64,000 nt of DNA from Anaerolineae bacterium (lineage in GTDB: Bacteria; Chloroflexota; Anaerolineae; Promineifilales; Promineifilaceae): contig JAUIAP010000020.1 of assembly GCA_030425205.1 (NCBI GenBank), positions 1 through 64,000 on the forward strand. Reading direction: 5' to 3'. Under the pieces are notes generated by a model. It saw only the letters and a list, made by a program, of their open reading frames with translations, did not search any database and was not told the DNA's origin. The position numbers and the translations under genes are program-made. Of the stretch, positions 1-8,083 are shown in pieces (positions within the stretch are counted from its first letter, which is position 1; each line of letters starts with the position of its first letter).

Positions 1-226
1 TCGGTCGCGCTATATGTTGTTTGGCTCGCTATCAGGAATTGGATATAGTCCAACTCGTCACATTTTGGGGCATTCATCTTTTCACTCTAACAAATCCTTT
101 TTTCCACTTCAACTGCGTAACCCCTAATTTCTTTCAAAAAAGCAGATGGTGAAGTCATACATTCATCGCTGACAGGCACAGATTTTACATTGTCAATGTA
201 TCGTTTGCGTCCCTCCTAATCATATT

Positions 227-1354
227 TTGTTGAATAGTTCTTTTCTCAGTAATAGCGTGCTATTCGTCCAATCGCTGCGACAAGCGGGAATTCCCGTGTC
301 GATTGAACAATCGGCCGAATTCACCCACGCCCTCACCCTGATCGACATTGGTAGCCGCGATCAAGTCTACTTCACCGCACGCGGCCTGCTGCTCAATCGC
401 TATGAAAACATGCGACTGTTTGAAACGATCTTCAACCGTTTCTGGGTCGCCAACCACACCCCTGCCCCACAGGGTCGCACGACCCGCCCCAGAGCGCGCG
501 AACGACGCGGCAACATCGTCTCGCTGATGGCGGCAAAGGCGAAGGCGAATGCGACCCCATTGGAGATGGAGGACAAGACGCGCGCGTACAGTTCGGCCGA
601 AGCGCTGCAACAAAAAAAGTTTGGCCAAATGAGCGAGGCCGAACTGCAAGCGGTCAAGCGCATCATCCAGCAGATGCGCTGGCGCGTCGCCGAACGCACC
701 ACCCGTCGCCGCATCCCCGATCATAGCGGCGACCAGCTACACATGCGGCGCGTCATGCGATCGTTGACCAAATACGGTGGCGTGCCGATGCAGTTAGCGT
801 ATCGCAGCCGCAAAGTCAAGCCTCGCCCGCTTGTATTGCTGGCCGATATCAGTGGGTCTATGGAAAAATATACCCGAATACTGCTCCAATTCTTCTACAG
901 TGTCTCGCACAGTCTGTATAATAATGTCGAGAGCTTCGTTTTTGGTACGCGACTGACGCGCATCACGGGGCAGCTCAAACTTAAAAATATCGACAACGCG
1001 CTTGGACAAGCGGCATCGGATGTCGTCGATTGGGCTGGTGGGACACGCATTGGCGCGAGTTTGCACCGTTTTAACCGTGATTGGAGTCGGCGCGTCTTGC
1101 GTCGCGGCGCAATTGTGATTATCGTTAGTGACGGATGGGAACGGGGTGAAGCTAGGCAGTTGGCAGACGCGATGCGCTTTTTGCAACATCGCTCGCATCG
1201 ACTGATCTGGCTAAATCCATTATCGGCCGAAATCAACTACCAGCCAACCGTCAGCGGCATGTCAGCTGCTCTCCCGTTCGTGGATGATTTTTTACCTGTC
1301 CACAATTTACAAAGTTTGCAACAATTAGGAATGCATTTATCAAGTATTGAGTGA
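227..1354 (+). CDS. coxE: CoxE-like VWA-domain protein of the CO dehydrogenase locus
   Basis: 375 residues. An N-terminal helical region of the CoxE/VWA_CoxE family (about residues 8-75) is followed by a basic linker and a C-terminal von Willebrand A domain (about 200-370). The metal-ion-dependent adhesion site is visible as DISGS at 207-211, with GGTRIG at 271-276 and SDGWERG at 301-307. In Oligotropha CoxE acts with CoxD and CoxF in assembling the Mo-Cu active site of CO dehydrogenase, and the neighbours here (coxG, coxM, coxS, coxL) support that role. The start is a TTG with no clear Shine-Dalgarno; a second TTG follows at 230, so the exact start is uncertain. The partner AAA+ ATPase coxD is not in the window and may lie upstream. 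Confidence 0.85.
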   Translation: MLNSSFLSNSVLFVQSLRQAGIPVSIEQSAEFTHALTLIDIGSRDQVYFTARGLLLNRYENMRLFETIFNRFWVANHTPAPQGRTTRPRARERRGNIVSLMAAKAKANATPLEMEDKTRAYSSAEALQQKKFGQMSEAELQAVKRIIQQMRWRVAERTTRRRIPDHSGDQLHMRRVMRSLTKYGGVPMQLAYRSRKVKPRPLVLLADISGSMEKYTRILLQFFYSVSHSLYNNVESFVFGTRLTRITGQLKLKNIDNALGQAASDVVDWAGGTRIGASLHRFNRDWSRRVLRRGAIVIIVSDGWERGEARQLADAMRFLQHRSHRLIWLNPLSAEINYQPTVSGMSAALPFVDDFLPVHNLQSLQQLGMHLSSIE

Positions 1355-1418
1355 GCCGTTCAGCATTTCAGCCCTTCGCCGATTCGCTAACTCGCTGACT
1401 CGCTTATTGGAGAAATAT

Positions 1419-2189
1419 ATGGATGTAGCAGGCGAATACACCTTTGACGGCCCCCAAGACATCGTTTGGGAAGCGCTGCGCGACCCAGACGTTCTTGGCA
1501 CCATCTTGCCCGGCGGAGAAGGGATTGATGAGATTGGCGAAAATGAATATGAAGGCAAGCTCAAGATCAAGGTTGGCCCTGTGCAGGGCAAATTTAAGGG
1601 CAATATCAAGCTCGAAAATATCAACGCCCCCAATAGCTATGACATCACCGTAAACGGAAAAGGTGCGCCCGGCTTCGTAAAGGGGAGCGGCACGCTTGAG
1701 CTGTCGACCGCCGGTGAAAATAAAACCCACATGGTCTATAGCGGCACGGCACAAGTCGGCGGTCGCATCGCCAGCGTTGGGCAACGGCTGCTCGATGCAT
1801 CATCTAAGTCGATCATTCGGCAAAGTTTAGACGCGCTGAATGCATATGTGGTGGCGAAAATTTCGGCCGATTCGGGCGATGAAGAGACAGCAGAGGAAGC
1901 GGAAGAATCTCCTACAGAAACTGTCGCTGCGGCCGTCGTAGAAAAAGTTCAAGAGAGCGTTGAAAAAGTAACCACCTCACAACCAAGCAGCCAAACGTCT
2001 TCTCAACCCAAACCGAAACCCAAAGTCACCATCCCCAACTACACCCCACCCACCCAAACCGAACTCGCCATGAATGTCGCCAAAGATGTTCTCGATGATT
2101 TTGTCCCAGAACGCTGGCAACCAGTCGCGGTTGCAGCGATTACGTCATTCTTGACGACCTTGTTCCTAAATTTACTCAAACGGAATTGA
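1419..2189 (+). CDS. coxG: CoxG-like SRPBCC protein with C-terminal membrane anchor
   Basis: 256 residues from the ATG at 1419, chosen because GGAGA (1409-1413) lies five bases upstream; the frame is open further upstream without a ribosome site. Residues 1-150 match the CO dehydrogenase subunit G (SRPBCC/polyketide cyclase-like) fold, beginning with the typical GEYTFDGPQDIVWEAL pattern and continuing with a lipid-pocket GGRIASVGQRLL segment. Residues about 155-225 are acidic then Ser/Gln/Pro/Lys-rich and look like a flexible linker, and the last 20 residues form one hydrophobic helix followed by KRN, suggesting membrane attachment. CoxG has been proposed to recruit CO dehydrogenase to the membrane or quinone pool, which fits the anchor. 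A strong hairpin follows the stop. Confidence 0.85.
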   Translation: MDVAGEYTFDGPQDIVWEALRDPDVLGTILPGGEGIDEIGENEYEGKLKIKVGPVQGKFKGNIKLENINAPNSYDITVNGKGAPGFVKGSGTLELSTAGENKTHMVYSGTAQVGGRIASVGQRLLDASSKSIIRQSLDALNAYVVAKISADSGDEETAEEAEESPTETVAAAVVEKVQESVEKVTTSQPSSQTSSQPKPKPKVTIPNYTPPTQTELAMNVAKDVLDDFVPERWQPVAVAAITSFLTTLFLNLLKRN

Positions 2190-2227
2190 TCAAGGGTTCT
2201 ACCTTTCTTACGCTTTAACAAAATAAT

Positions 2228-2263
2228 ACAGAAATAGCGGAAACAGTATTCCGCTATTTCTGT
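2228..2263. terminator. Hairpin after coxG
   Basis: Perfect 15-bp inverted repeat (arms 2228-2242 and 2249-2263, 6-base loop) 39 bases after the coxG stop. The downstream T run is only TTT, so it may be a partial terminator or an RNA-stability hairpin separating coxEG from coxMSL. Confidence 0.6.
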
Positions 2264-2321
2264 TTAACAACTCAAATCGCGAGCTAAGGTCGAATCTCTC
2301 AACGCACCATAGGAGAATTCC

Positions 2322-3197
2322 ATGATACCCGGAAAGTTTGATTACTATGCCCCAACCTCCGTTGGCGATGCCATTGCGCTGCTGACGGAACATGGCGATG
2401 ATGCAAAAATCCTCGCAGGAGGACAAAGCCTGATTCCCGCCATGCGCTATCGGCTGGCAATGCCAGAAGTGCTGATCGACATCAATGGTTTAAGCGATTT
2501 GAGTTATCTTGAAGAGCGTAACGGCCATTTGGCGATTGGCGCAATGGCACGCGAAGTTGATCTGGAGGACAGCGACGTTGTGCAAAGCCGTTACCATCTG
2601 TTGGCAGATGCAGCCGTGATGATTGCCGACCCCGTCGTTCGCAATCGTGCAACTGTCGGCGGCAACATCGCCCACGCCGACCCCGCCAACGACCATCCCG
2701 CCGTCATGCTTGCCTACAATGCGACTGTCGTCGCGCAAGGCCCGAATGGCGAACGCACCATCCCCATCGACGATTTTTTCACCGATCTATTTGAACAAGC
2801 CCTCGAAGACAATGAAATACTAACCGAGATTCGCATTCCACAACCCAATGGAAAGAGTGGCGGCGCATACACAAAAATTGAGCGCAAAGTGGGCGACTAT
2901 GCGTCGGCCGCCGTTGCCGTGCAGCTGACGCTTAACGGGGACGATGTTTGTGAAGATATTCGCATCGGTCTAACCAACGTCAACTATATGCCAATGCGGG
3001 CGACCAACGCGGAGGCTGTCCTGCGCGGGAATGCGCTGACAGATGAGCTGATTGCAGAAGCGGCAACCGCGGCCGCAGCAGAATGCGACCCGTCAAGTGA
3101 TTTGCGGGGATCGGCCGAATATAAACGCAGCCTCGTTCGCACCCTAACCATTCGCACCATCGGAAAAGCAATTACACGCGCCACAGGAGAAGCATAA
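2322..3197 (+). CDS. coxM: CO dehydrogenase medium (FAD) subunit
   Basis: 291 residues, the usual length for CoxM. It carries the two FAD-binding signatures of the family, AGGQSLIP at 32-39 and TVGGNIAHAD at 111-120, followed by the CO_deh_flav_C domain (about 175-285). The medium subunit accepts electrons from the iron-sulfur subunit and passes them to the quinone pool or other acceptor. AGGAG at about 2311 precedes the ATG. The stop overlaps the coxS start (TAATG), implying translational coupling. The M-S-L order is that of form I aerobic CO dehydrogenase; form II clusters are S-L-M. Confidence 0.95.
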   Translation: MIPGKFDYYAPTSVGDAIALLTEHGDDAKILAGGQSLIPAMRYRLAMPEVLIDINGLSDLSYLEERNGHLAIGAMAREVDLEDSDVVQSRYHLLADAAVMIADPVVRNRATVGGNIAHADPANDHPAVMLAYNATVVAQGPNGERTIPIDDFFTDLFEQALEDNEILTEIRIPQPNGKSGGAYTKIERKVGDYASAAVAVQLTLNGDDVCEDIRIGLTNVNYMPMRATNAEAVLRGNALTDELIAEAATAAAAECDPSSDLRGSAEYKRSLVRTLTIRTIGKAITRATGEA

Positions 3198-3685
3198 TGA
3201 GTAAACACGAAATCACCGTCAACATCAATGGTCAAGATTACACCGATAACGTCGATGCACGTCTGTTGCTTGTCCACTTTATCCGTGAAAATTGTAATTT
3301 GACAGGGACACATATCGGCTGTGATAGCTCCCACTGTGGCGCATGTACGGTCAGTGTCGATGGCAGTACGAGCAAAAGCTGCACGATGTTCGCAGTACAG
3401 GCCAACGGCAAAACGGTCGAAACAATTGAAGGCGTCGCCAATGGTGCGGAACTGCATCCCTTGCAAGAAGGTTTCTGGGAAAAGCATGGTCTGCAATGTG
3501 GTTACTGCACACCGGGCATGATTATGTCGGCCAAACATTTGCTTAGCAAAAACCCCAACCCAACAGAAGATGAGATCCGTTGGGGCATTTCGGGCAATCT
3601 ATGTCGTTGCACGGGTTACAACAAGATTGTTGAAGCAATTCAGTATGCGGCCGAGAAGATGGGGGAAGAAGTAGCTAGTGGCTAG
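3197..3685 (+). CDS. coxS: CO dehydrogenase small (2Fe-2S) subunit
   Basis: 162 residues with both [2Fe-2S] clusters intact: the plant-ferredoxin-type site uses C42, C47, C50 and C62, and the all-helical second site uses C101, C104, C136 and C138 (CGYCTPGM and CRCTGY). These match the numbering of the Oligotropha small subunit. The protein relays electrons from the molybdenum centre of CoxL to FAD in CoxM. It starts inside the coxM stop codon. The last codons and stop are made from a heptamer repeat (GCTAGTA-like) that continues into the gap before coxL. Confidence 0.96.
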   Translation: MSKHEITVNINGQDYTDNVDARLLLVHFIRENCNLTGTHIGCDSSHCGACTVSVDGSTSKSCTMFAVQANGKTVETIEGVANGAELHPLQEGFWEKHGLQCGYCTPGMIMSAKHLLSKNPNPTEDEIRWGISGNLCRCTGYNKIVEAIQYAAEKMGEEVASG

Positions 3686-3701
3686 TAGCTAGTAGCTAGT
3701 T
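3674..3701 (+). repeat. Four tandem heptamers across the coxS stop
   Basis: GCTAGTG, GCTAGTA, GCTAGTA, GCTAGTT lie head to tail at 3674-3701. They encode the last coxS codons and stop, and end just before the coxL ribosome site (GGAGA near 3703). Slippage would alter the coxS C-terminus and the coxS-coxL spacing. Confidence 0.8.
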
Positions 3702-3713
3702 GGAGAAATCATT

Positions 3714-6176
3714 ATGAATGTAAACGTACACGATCCCGCAAAAGCAAAACACGTTGATGATCGGTTTGAAAGCAAACACCGCGTGCCAGAAGGTGCATCG
3801 GCCAACGTTGCAACGACAGAAGAAGTCGAAATTAGCACACCCGTAGAAGTCTGCGGTATGGGACATCGCATGAAGCGCAAGGAAGACCCGCGCTTTATTC
3901 AAGGGCGCGGCAACTATGTCGATGATGTCAAGCTGCCCGGAATGCTCTATATGGACATCGTGCGCAGCCCCTATGCGCACGCTAGAATTTTGAATATCGA
4001 CGCGAGTGCCGCATTGGAAATGGATGGCGTGTTGGCGGTCATCACGGGAAAAGATTTAGAAGCACATGGCTTACACTGGATGCCGACGCTGATGAGCGAC
4101 ACACAAATGGTGTTGCCAACTGAAAAGGTCGTTTATTACGCCCAAGAAGTTTGTGCGGTGATTGCAACCGATCGCTATTTGGCGGCCGATGCGGTCGAAG
4201 CCGTCTTTGTCGATTATGAACCGCTCGATCCCGTCATCGACCCATTTGAGGCGTTGGAAGATAAGACGATTGTGCGTGAGGATAAAGAACTCAAAACCAA
4301 TCGCATTTGGCATTGGGAAGTGGGCGACAAGGCGGCAACCGATGCGCTTTTTGACAACGCCGCCCATGTCGTCAAGCAGTACATGTATCTCCCGCGCATT
4401 CACGTTGCCAGCATCGAGACGTGCGGCATGGTCGCTAACTACAATTCGGCGACGGGCAAGATGCAAATTTACATGACGACACAGGCTCCCCACGCCATCC
4501 GCACCGTTTTCGCACTGGTGACGGGGTTGCCCGAGCAGAAGATCCAGATCATTTCGCCCGACATTGGCGGTGGATTTGGTGGGAAAGTTCCCGTCTATCC
4601 CGGCTATGTGATTGGGGCAGTTGCCAGCCTGTTAATCGGCAAGCCCGTCAAGTGGATTGAAGATCGCAGCGAGAATTTACAGGCGGATAGCTTTGCACGT
4701 GATTATCATCTTGAGGCGGAGATGGCGGCCGATGAGAACGGAAAGATTACGGGATTGCGCGTCAATGGACTGGCCGATCACGGCGCGGCCGATGCTGCGG
4801 CAAATCCGAGTAAGTTCCCCGTCGGTCTCTTCTCGATCTGCACGGGCAGCTATGATGTGAAGGCGGCGCATGTCAACTTTGATGCCGTCTACACGACGAA
4901 ACCACCCGGCGGAGTCGCCTATCGCTGCTCATTCCGCGTGACAGAAGCGGTACACATGGTCGAGCGTTTGGCGGACATCATGGCGCACGATTTGGGGCAA
5001 GACCCAGCTGATTTCCGGATGAACAACTTCATCCAGCCAGAGGAGTTCCCCTACCAGTCACCGACGGGTTGGGAGTACGATTCAGGCAACTATCCCGCCG
5101 CGCTGAAAAAAGCGATGGACATGATCGGCTATGATGAACTACGCAAAGAGCAGGCTGAAAAGCGGGAGCGTGGTGAATTGATGGGCATCGGGATCAGCAG
5201 CTTTACCGAAGTAGTTGGAGCAGGCCCCAGCAAGGATTACGACATTTTGGGGATCAAGATGTTCGATTCGGCCGAAATTCGCGTCCACCCTACCGGCAAG
5301 GCGATTGCCCGCTTTGGCACAAAATCACAAGGGCAAGGCCACGAAACGACCTACGCGCAAATTGTCGCCCAAGAACTCGGCATTCCCGCAATGGACATCG
5401 AAGTGGAAGAAGGGGACACCGACACCGCGCCCTATGGCTTGGGAACCTACGCCAGCCGTTCGACACCGACGGCCGGGGCTGCCGCTGCAATGGCTGCCCG
5501 CAAGATCAAGGCAAAAGCCCGCAAAATCGCGGCCCATCTGCTCGAAGTAGATGCAGAAGATTTGGAGTGGGATGTCAACAAATGGCAGGTCAAAGGATCG
5601 CCTGACCAAGCGAAAACGATCCAAGAGATCGCGTTTGCCGCCTACACCGATCATCCAGATGACATCGAAGCAGGTCTCGAAGCGACCGACTACTACAACC
5701 CGCCCAACCTGACCTTCCCCTTCGGCAGCTACATCTGCGCAGTGGACATCGACAACCAGACGGGCGAAATCAAAATCCGTCGCTTTGTCGCCATTGACGA
5801 TTGCGGCAACATCATCAATCCACTCATCGTTGAAGGACAAGTCCACGGTGGCTTGACGATGGGTCTCGCGCCTGCGATGTTTGAGGAAATCGTATACGAC
5901 GAAAACGGCCAAAACTTGACCGGCACATTTGGCGATTACCTCGTTCCAACCGCTGTGGAGTCACCCAAATGGGAGACGGGTCACACGATTACGCCGTCGC
6001 CTCATCATCCGATTGGCGCAAAAGGGGTTGGGGAATCCCCCACCGTCGGCGCACCCCCCGCCATCGCTAACGCCATCGTCGATGCGCTCTGGCATCTCGG
6101 CGTGCGTCACATCGACATTCCGATTACGCCAAATAAGGTGTGGCAGTTGTTGCATGACGCTGGGGTTGTTGAGTAA
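3714..6176 (+). CDS. coxL: CO dehydrogenase large (Mo-Cu) subunit, form I
   Basis: 820 residues; oxidises CO to CO2 at a [CuSMoO2] centre bound to molybdopterin cytosine dinucleotide. The active-site loop AYRCSFR is at 402-408, so the copper-ligating cysteine is C405; this motif separates genuine form I CO dehydrogenases from the form II family (AYRGAGR). GGGFGGK at 285-291 is a cofactor-binding loop, and the conserved base glutamate lies in GVGES (E774). The N-terminus is about 15-25 residues longer than in Oligotropha and low in conservation, so a slightly later start cannot be excluded, but GGAGA precedes this ATG. A 15-bp terminator-like hairpin follows the stop. Confidence 0.97.
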   Translation: MNVNVHDPAKAKHVDDRFESKHRVPEGASANVATTEEVEISTPVEVCGMGHRMKRKEDPRFIQGRGNYVDDVKLPGMLYMDIVRSPYAHARILNIDASAALEMDGVLAVITGKDLEAHGLHWMPTLMSDTQMVLPTEKVVYYAQEVCAVIATDRYLAADAVEAVFVDYEPLDPVIDPFEALEDKTIVREDKELKTNRIWHWEVGDKAATDALFDNAAHVVKQYMYLPRIHVASIETCGMVANYNSATGKMQIYMTTQAPHAIRTVFALVTGLPEQKIQIISPDIGGGFGGKVPVYPGYVIGAVASLLIGKPVKWIEDRSENLQADSFARDYHLEAEMAADENGKITGLRVNGLADHGAADAAANPSKFPVGLFSICTGSYDVKAAHVNFDAVYTTKPPGGVAYRCSFRVTEAVHMVERLADIMAHDLGQDPADFRMNNFIQPEEFPYQSPTGWEYDSGNYPAALKKAMDMIGYDELRKEQAEKRERGELMGIGISSFTEVVGAGPSKDYDILGIKMFDSAEIRVHPTGKAIARFGTKSQGQGHETTYAQIVAQELGIPAMDIEVEEGDTDTAPYGLGTYASRSTPTAGAAAAMAARKIKAKARKIAAHLLEVDAEDLEWDVNKWQVKGSPDQAKTIQEIAFAAYTDHPDDIEAGLEATDYYNPPNLTFPFGSYICAVDIDNQTGEIKIRRFVAIDDCGNIINPLIVEGQVHGGLTMGLAPAMFEEIVYDENGQNLTGTFGDYLVPTAVESPKWETGHTITPSPHHPIGAKGVGESPTVGAPPAIANAIVDALWHLGVRHIDIPITPNKVWQLLHDAGVVE

Positions 6177-6187
6177 GTAAGGTTTAG

Positions 6188-6220
6188 AGAGTTGCCAACT
6201 TTTGAAAAGTTGGCAACTCT
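6188..6220. terminator. Terminator-like hairpin after coxL
   Basis: Perfect inverted repeat: arms 6188-6202 and 6206-6220 with a 3-base loop, 11 bases after the coxL stop. It would end the coxMSL transcript ahead of the toxin-antitoxin genes. Confidence 0.7.
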
Positions 6221-6232
6221 GTTCCAACAGAT

Positions 6233-6258
6233 GTATCGGGATTCGCAAATCCTGATAC
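6233..6258. repeat. GTATCGGGA-type hairpin
   Basis: Inverted repeat GTATCGGGATT (6233-6243) and AATCCTGATAC (6248-6258), pairing with one G-T. It belongs to the same family as the hairpin at 31253-31278. Function unknown; possibly a second terminator. Confidence 0.6.
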
Positions 6259-6290
6259 TCGTTTAACGCTAGATTGTCACTTTATCGGTG

Positions 6291-6299
6291 TGCTATACT
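6291..6299 (+). promoter_or_regulatory. Extended -10 promoter element for the toxin-antitoxin pair
   Basis: TGC followed by TATACT (6294-6299) is an extended -10 element. The antitoxin ATG at 6306 lies where transcription should start, six bases after the hexamer, so the message is probably leaderless. A TTGTCA at 6274-6279 is too close (14-base spacer) to be a good -35. Confidence 0.5.
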
Positions 6300-6305
6300 A
6301 TTTTT

Positions 6306-6518
6306 ATGACTGCTGCAACATTAATTCCTGAACTAACAAAATTAAATCGCGCTGACAAATTCCGCATTATGCAATTTTTATTGCATGACCTTGCTGAATC
6401 TGAAAATACGTTGATAGAGGAATCAGTGGAAATCAGTGCGCCAACTGAACAGGATATAGATTCATTAATTGATCACATCGTTACTAAGAATGCTGAATTA
6501 TATCGACGGTTGGCATGA
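6306..6518 (+). CDS. Putative antitoxin of a Doc-family module
   Basis: 70 residues, acidic, mostly helical by composition (motifs LNRADKFRIMQFLLHDLA and EQDIDSLIDHIV). It is not a recognisable Phd, but small acidic proteins with an L-R-A-D-K-x-x-x-M-Q-F-L pattern often precede Doc-like toxins. The ATG at 6306 is preferred over the in-frame ATG at 6288 because the latter lies upstream of the likely -10 element. Its stop overlaps the toxin start (ATGA at 6515-6518), the classic coupled arrangement. The DNA of this pair is visibly richer in A+T than its neighbours and contains no TCGGCCGA palindrome, which suggests it arrived from elsewhere. Antitoxin function is inferred from position. Confidence 0.6.
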   Translation: MTAATLIPELTKLNRADKFRIMQFLLHDLAESENTLIEESVEISAPTEQDIDSLIDHIVTKNAELYRRLA

Positions 6519-6907
6519 TCCATTATCCTGACAAGAAAACTATTCTAAAATTACATACGCGGATTATTGAACGCTCTGGTGGCTCGTTTGGTGTGCGCGA
6601 TGAAGGACTAGTTGAATCTGCAATTGGTCAGCCTAGAATGACATTTAGTGGTAATGATTTGTATCCAACTTTGGGTGAAAAGGCTGCTGCCATTGGTTTT
6701 TCCCTGATCAAAAATCATCCTTTTGTCGATGGAAATAAACGAATTGGGCACGGCGCAATTGAACTTTTGCTAGGAATGAACGGTTTTGAAATTTCGGCTC
6801 CCGTTGAGGAACAAGAAGATGTTGTTTTGCGCGTAGCCTCAAGCGAAATGAGTCGTGAGGAATTCACCGATTGGTTAACACAAAAGGTTGTTGCGTCAAG
6901 CAGGTAA
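6515..6907 (+). CDS. doc: Death-on-curing (Doc/Fic-fold) toxin
   Basis: 130 residues, typical Doc length. The Fic-fold active-site motif reads HPFVDGNKR (about residues 68-76), the Doc variant in which GNK replaces the GNGR of AMP-transferring Fic proteins. Known Doc proteins phosphorylate elongation factor Tu and arrest translation. The N-terminal half contains the family pattern LHTRIIERSGGSFGVRDEGLVESAI. It overlaps the antitoxin by four bases and ends eight bases before the start used for the XdhC gene, so the module lies directly upstream of a CO dehydrogenase maturation gene. Confidence 0.88.
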   Translation: MIHYPDKKTILKLHTRIIERSGGSFGVRDEGLVESAIGQPRMTFSGNDLYPTLGEKAAAIGFSLIKNHPFVDGNKRIGHGAIELLLGMNGFEISAPVEEQEDVVLRVASSEMSREEFTDWLTQKVVASSR

Positions 6908-6914
6908 GCTTGGC

Positions 6915-8075
6915 ATGTACGATGAATTTTTCTCGAAGGCGCATGAGTTGACACGCAAAGGGGTTCCGTTTGCGACGGCGACAGTCGTGCGGGCGGAGGC
7001 TCCGACGAGTGGGAAGCCGGGAGATCGGGCGATCATTACGGCCGATGGGGTAATGGTTGGCTGGATTGGGGGGAGTTGCGCCCAGCCGACGGTGGTGAAG
7101 GAGGCGATCAAGGCGTTATCGGCCGATTCCTCCACCTTAATCCGCCTCTCCGCAAACCCAGAGTCCCAAAAACCCCGCGATGGTGTTGCCGACCTCCCCA
7201 TGACCTGCTTCTCTGGCGGGACGCTCGAAATTTTTATCGAACCCCATCTGCCCCGTCCGCGTCTGTTGATTGTCGGCGAACTGCCCGTCGCACAGGCGTT
7301 GGCGCATCTGGGCAAGGCGATGAACTATCATATCGTCGCGGTTGACGTAGACGGCAGCGGGGCGATGGAACATGCGGATGAGGTTGTGACACAGTTGAGT
7401 GAAATTGGGGAGCAGATTCGGCCGAATACCTACACCGTCATTGCCACACATGGCAACTACGACGAACTCGCTATCGAAACCGCGCTGCGTGCTAGACCAA
7501 ACTACGTCGGCGTGGTCGCCAGCCGCAAACGATTGACTTCGATACGTGAATATCTGACGTTACAAGGGTTCAGCGAAGACGATCTGTTGCCACTCAAAGC
7601 ACCTGCTGGTCTCGACATTGGCGCACGACGCGGCGACGAAATCGCGCTGAGCATCATGGCGGAGATCGTGCAGCGACGGCGCGAGGCAGAGCGGATTGAC
7701 GTCGCGCTTCTGCAACCGCAATCGCCTCCTGTTCAAGCCCAACCAATCAGCATCTCGCTCGACATGCTGCCCCGTCGTGAGGCCATCGACCCAATCTGTG
7801 GGATGAGCGTCGATATAAACACGGCGAAGTACATGCACGAACATGATAGTGAGATGTACTATTTTTGCTGTGCAGGGTGCAAGGTGAAATTTGCCCAAGA
7901 GCCAGCCAAATACCTTGCGCAAGAAGTGCCAAGTGGGATGGCAGTTGATCCCATTTGTGGGATGGTGGTTGAGGTGAAATCGGCCGAATTTATGACCGAA
8001 CGCGCTGGCGAATTCTACTATTTCTGTTGCGAGGGTTGTCTCAAGACATTTGAGAAACGCGCTGAGCCTAGCTAG
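6915..8075 (+). CDS. XdhC/CoxF-I family maturation factor with two YHS metal-binding domains
   Basis: 386 residues from ATG 6915; the frame is open to 6888 inside the toxin gene but those codons are not conserved-looking. Residues 1-110 form the XdhC_CoxI domain (APTSGKPGDRAIITADG, WIGGSCAQP) and 113-255 the Rossmann-type XdhC_C domain, ending GLDIGARRGDEIALSIMAEI. XdhC-type proteins bind and protect molybdenum cofactor and help insert sulfurated cofactor. Unusually, two YHS domains follow: 290-334 and 343-383, each with DPICGM and YYFCC.GC. YHS domains bind heavy metals such as copper. Because form I CoxL needs copper as well as molybdenum, a copper-handling role for the tail is plausible but unproven. 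Confidence 0.85.
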   Translation: MYDEFFSKAHELTRKGVPFATATVVRAEAPTSGKPGDRAIITADGVMVGWIGGSCAQPTVVKEAIKALSADSSTLIRLSANPESQKPRDGVADLPMTCFSGGTLEIFIEPHLPRPRLLIVGELPVAQALAHLGKAMNYHIVAVDVDGSGAMEHADEVVTQLSEIGEQIRPNTYTVIATHGNYDELAIETALRARPNYVGVVASRKRLTSIREYLTLQGFSEDDLLPLKAPAGLDIGARRGDEIALSIMAEIVQRRREAERIDVALLQPQSPPVQAQPISISLDMLPRREAIDPICGMSVDINTAKYMHEHDSEMYYFCCAGCKVKFAQEPAKYLAQEVPSGMAVDPICGMVVEVKSAEFMTERAGEFYYFCCEGCLKTFEKRAEPS

Positions 8076-8083
8076 CATCCATC

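Noticed and set aside
1..226. End of an upstream gene (for example coxD) at the window start
   Set aside because: Short open frames exist but none shows an AAA+ or other recognisable motif; not called.
6888..6914. Earlier start for the XdhC protein inside the toxin gene
   Set aside because: The nine extra residues are not family-like and the ATG at 6915 matches the usual XdhC start.
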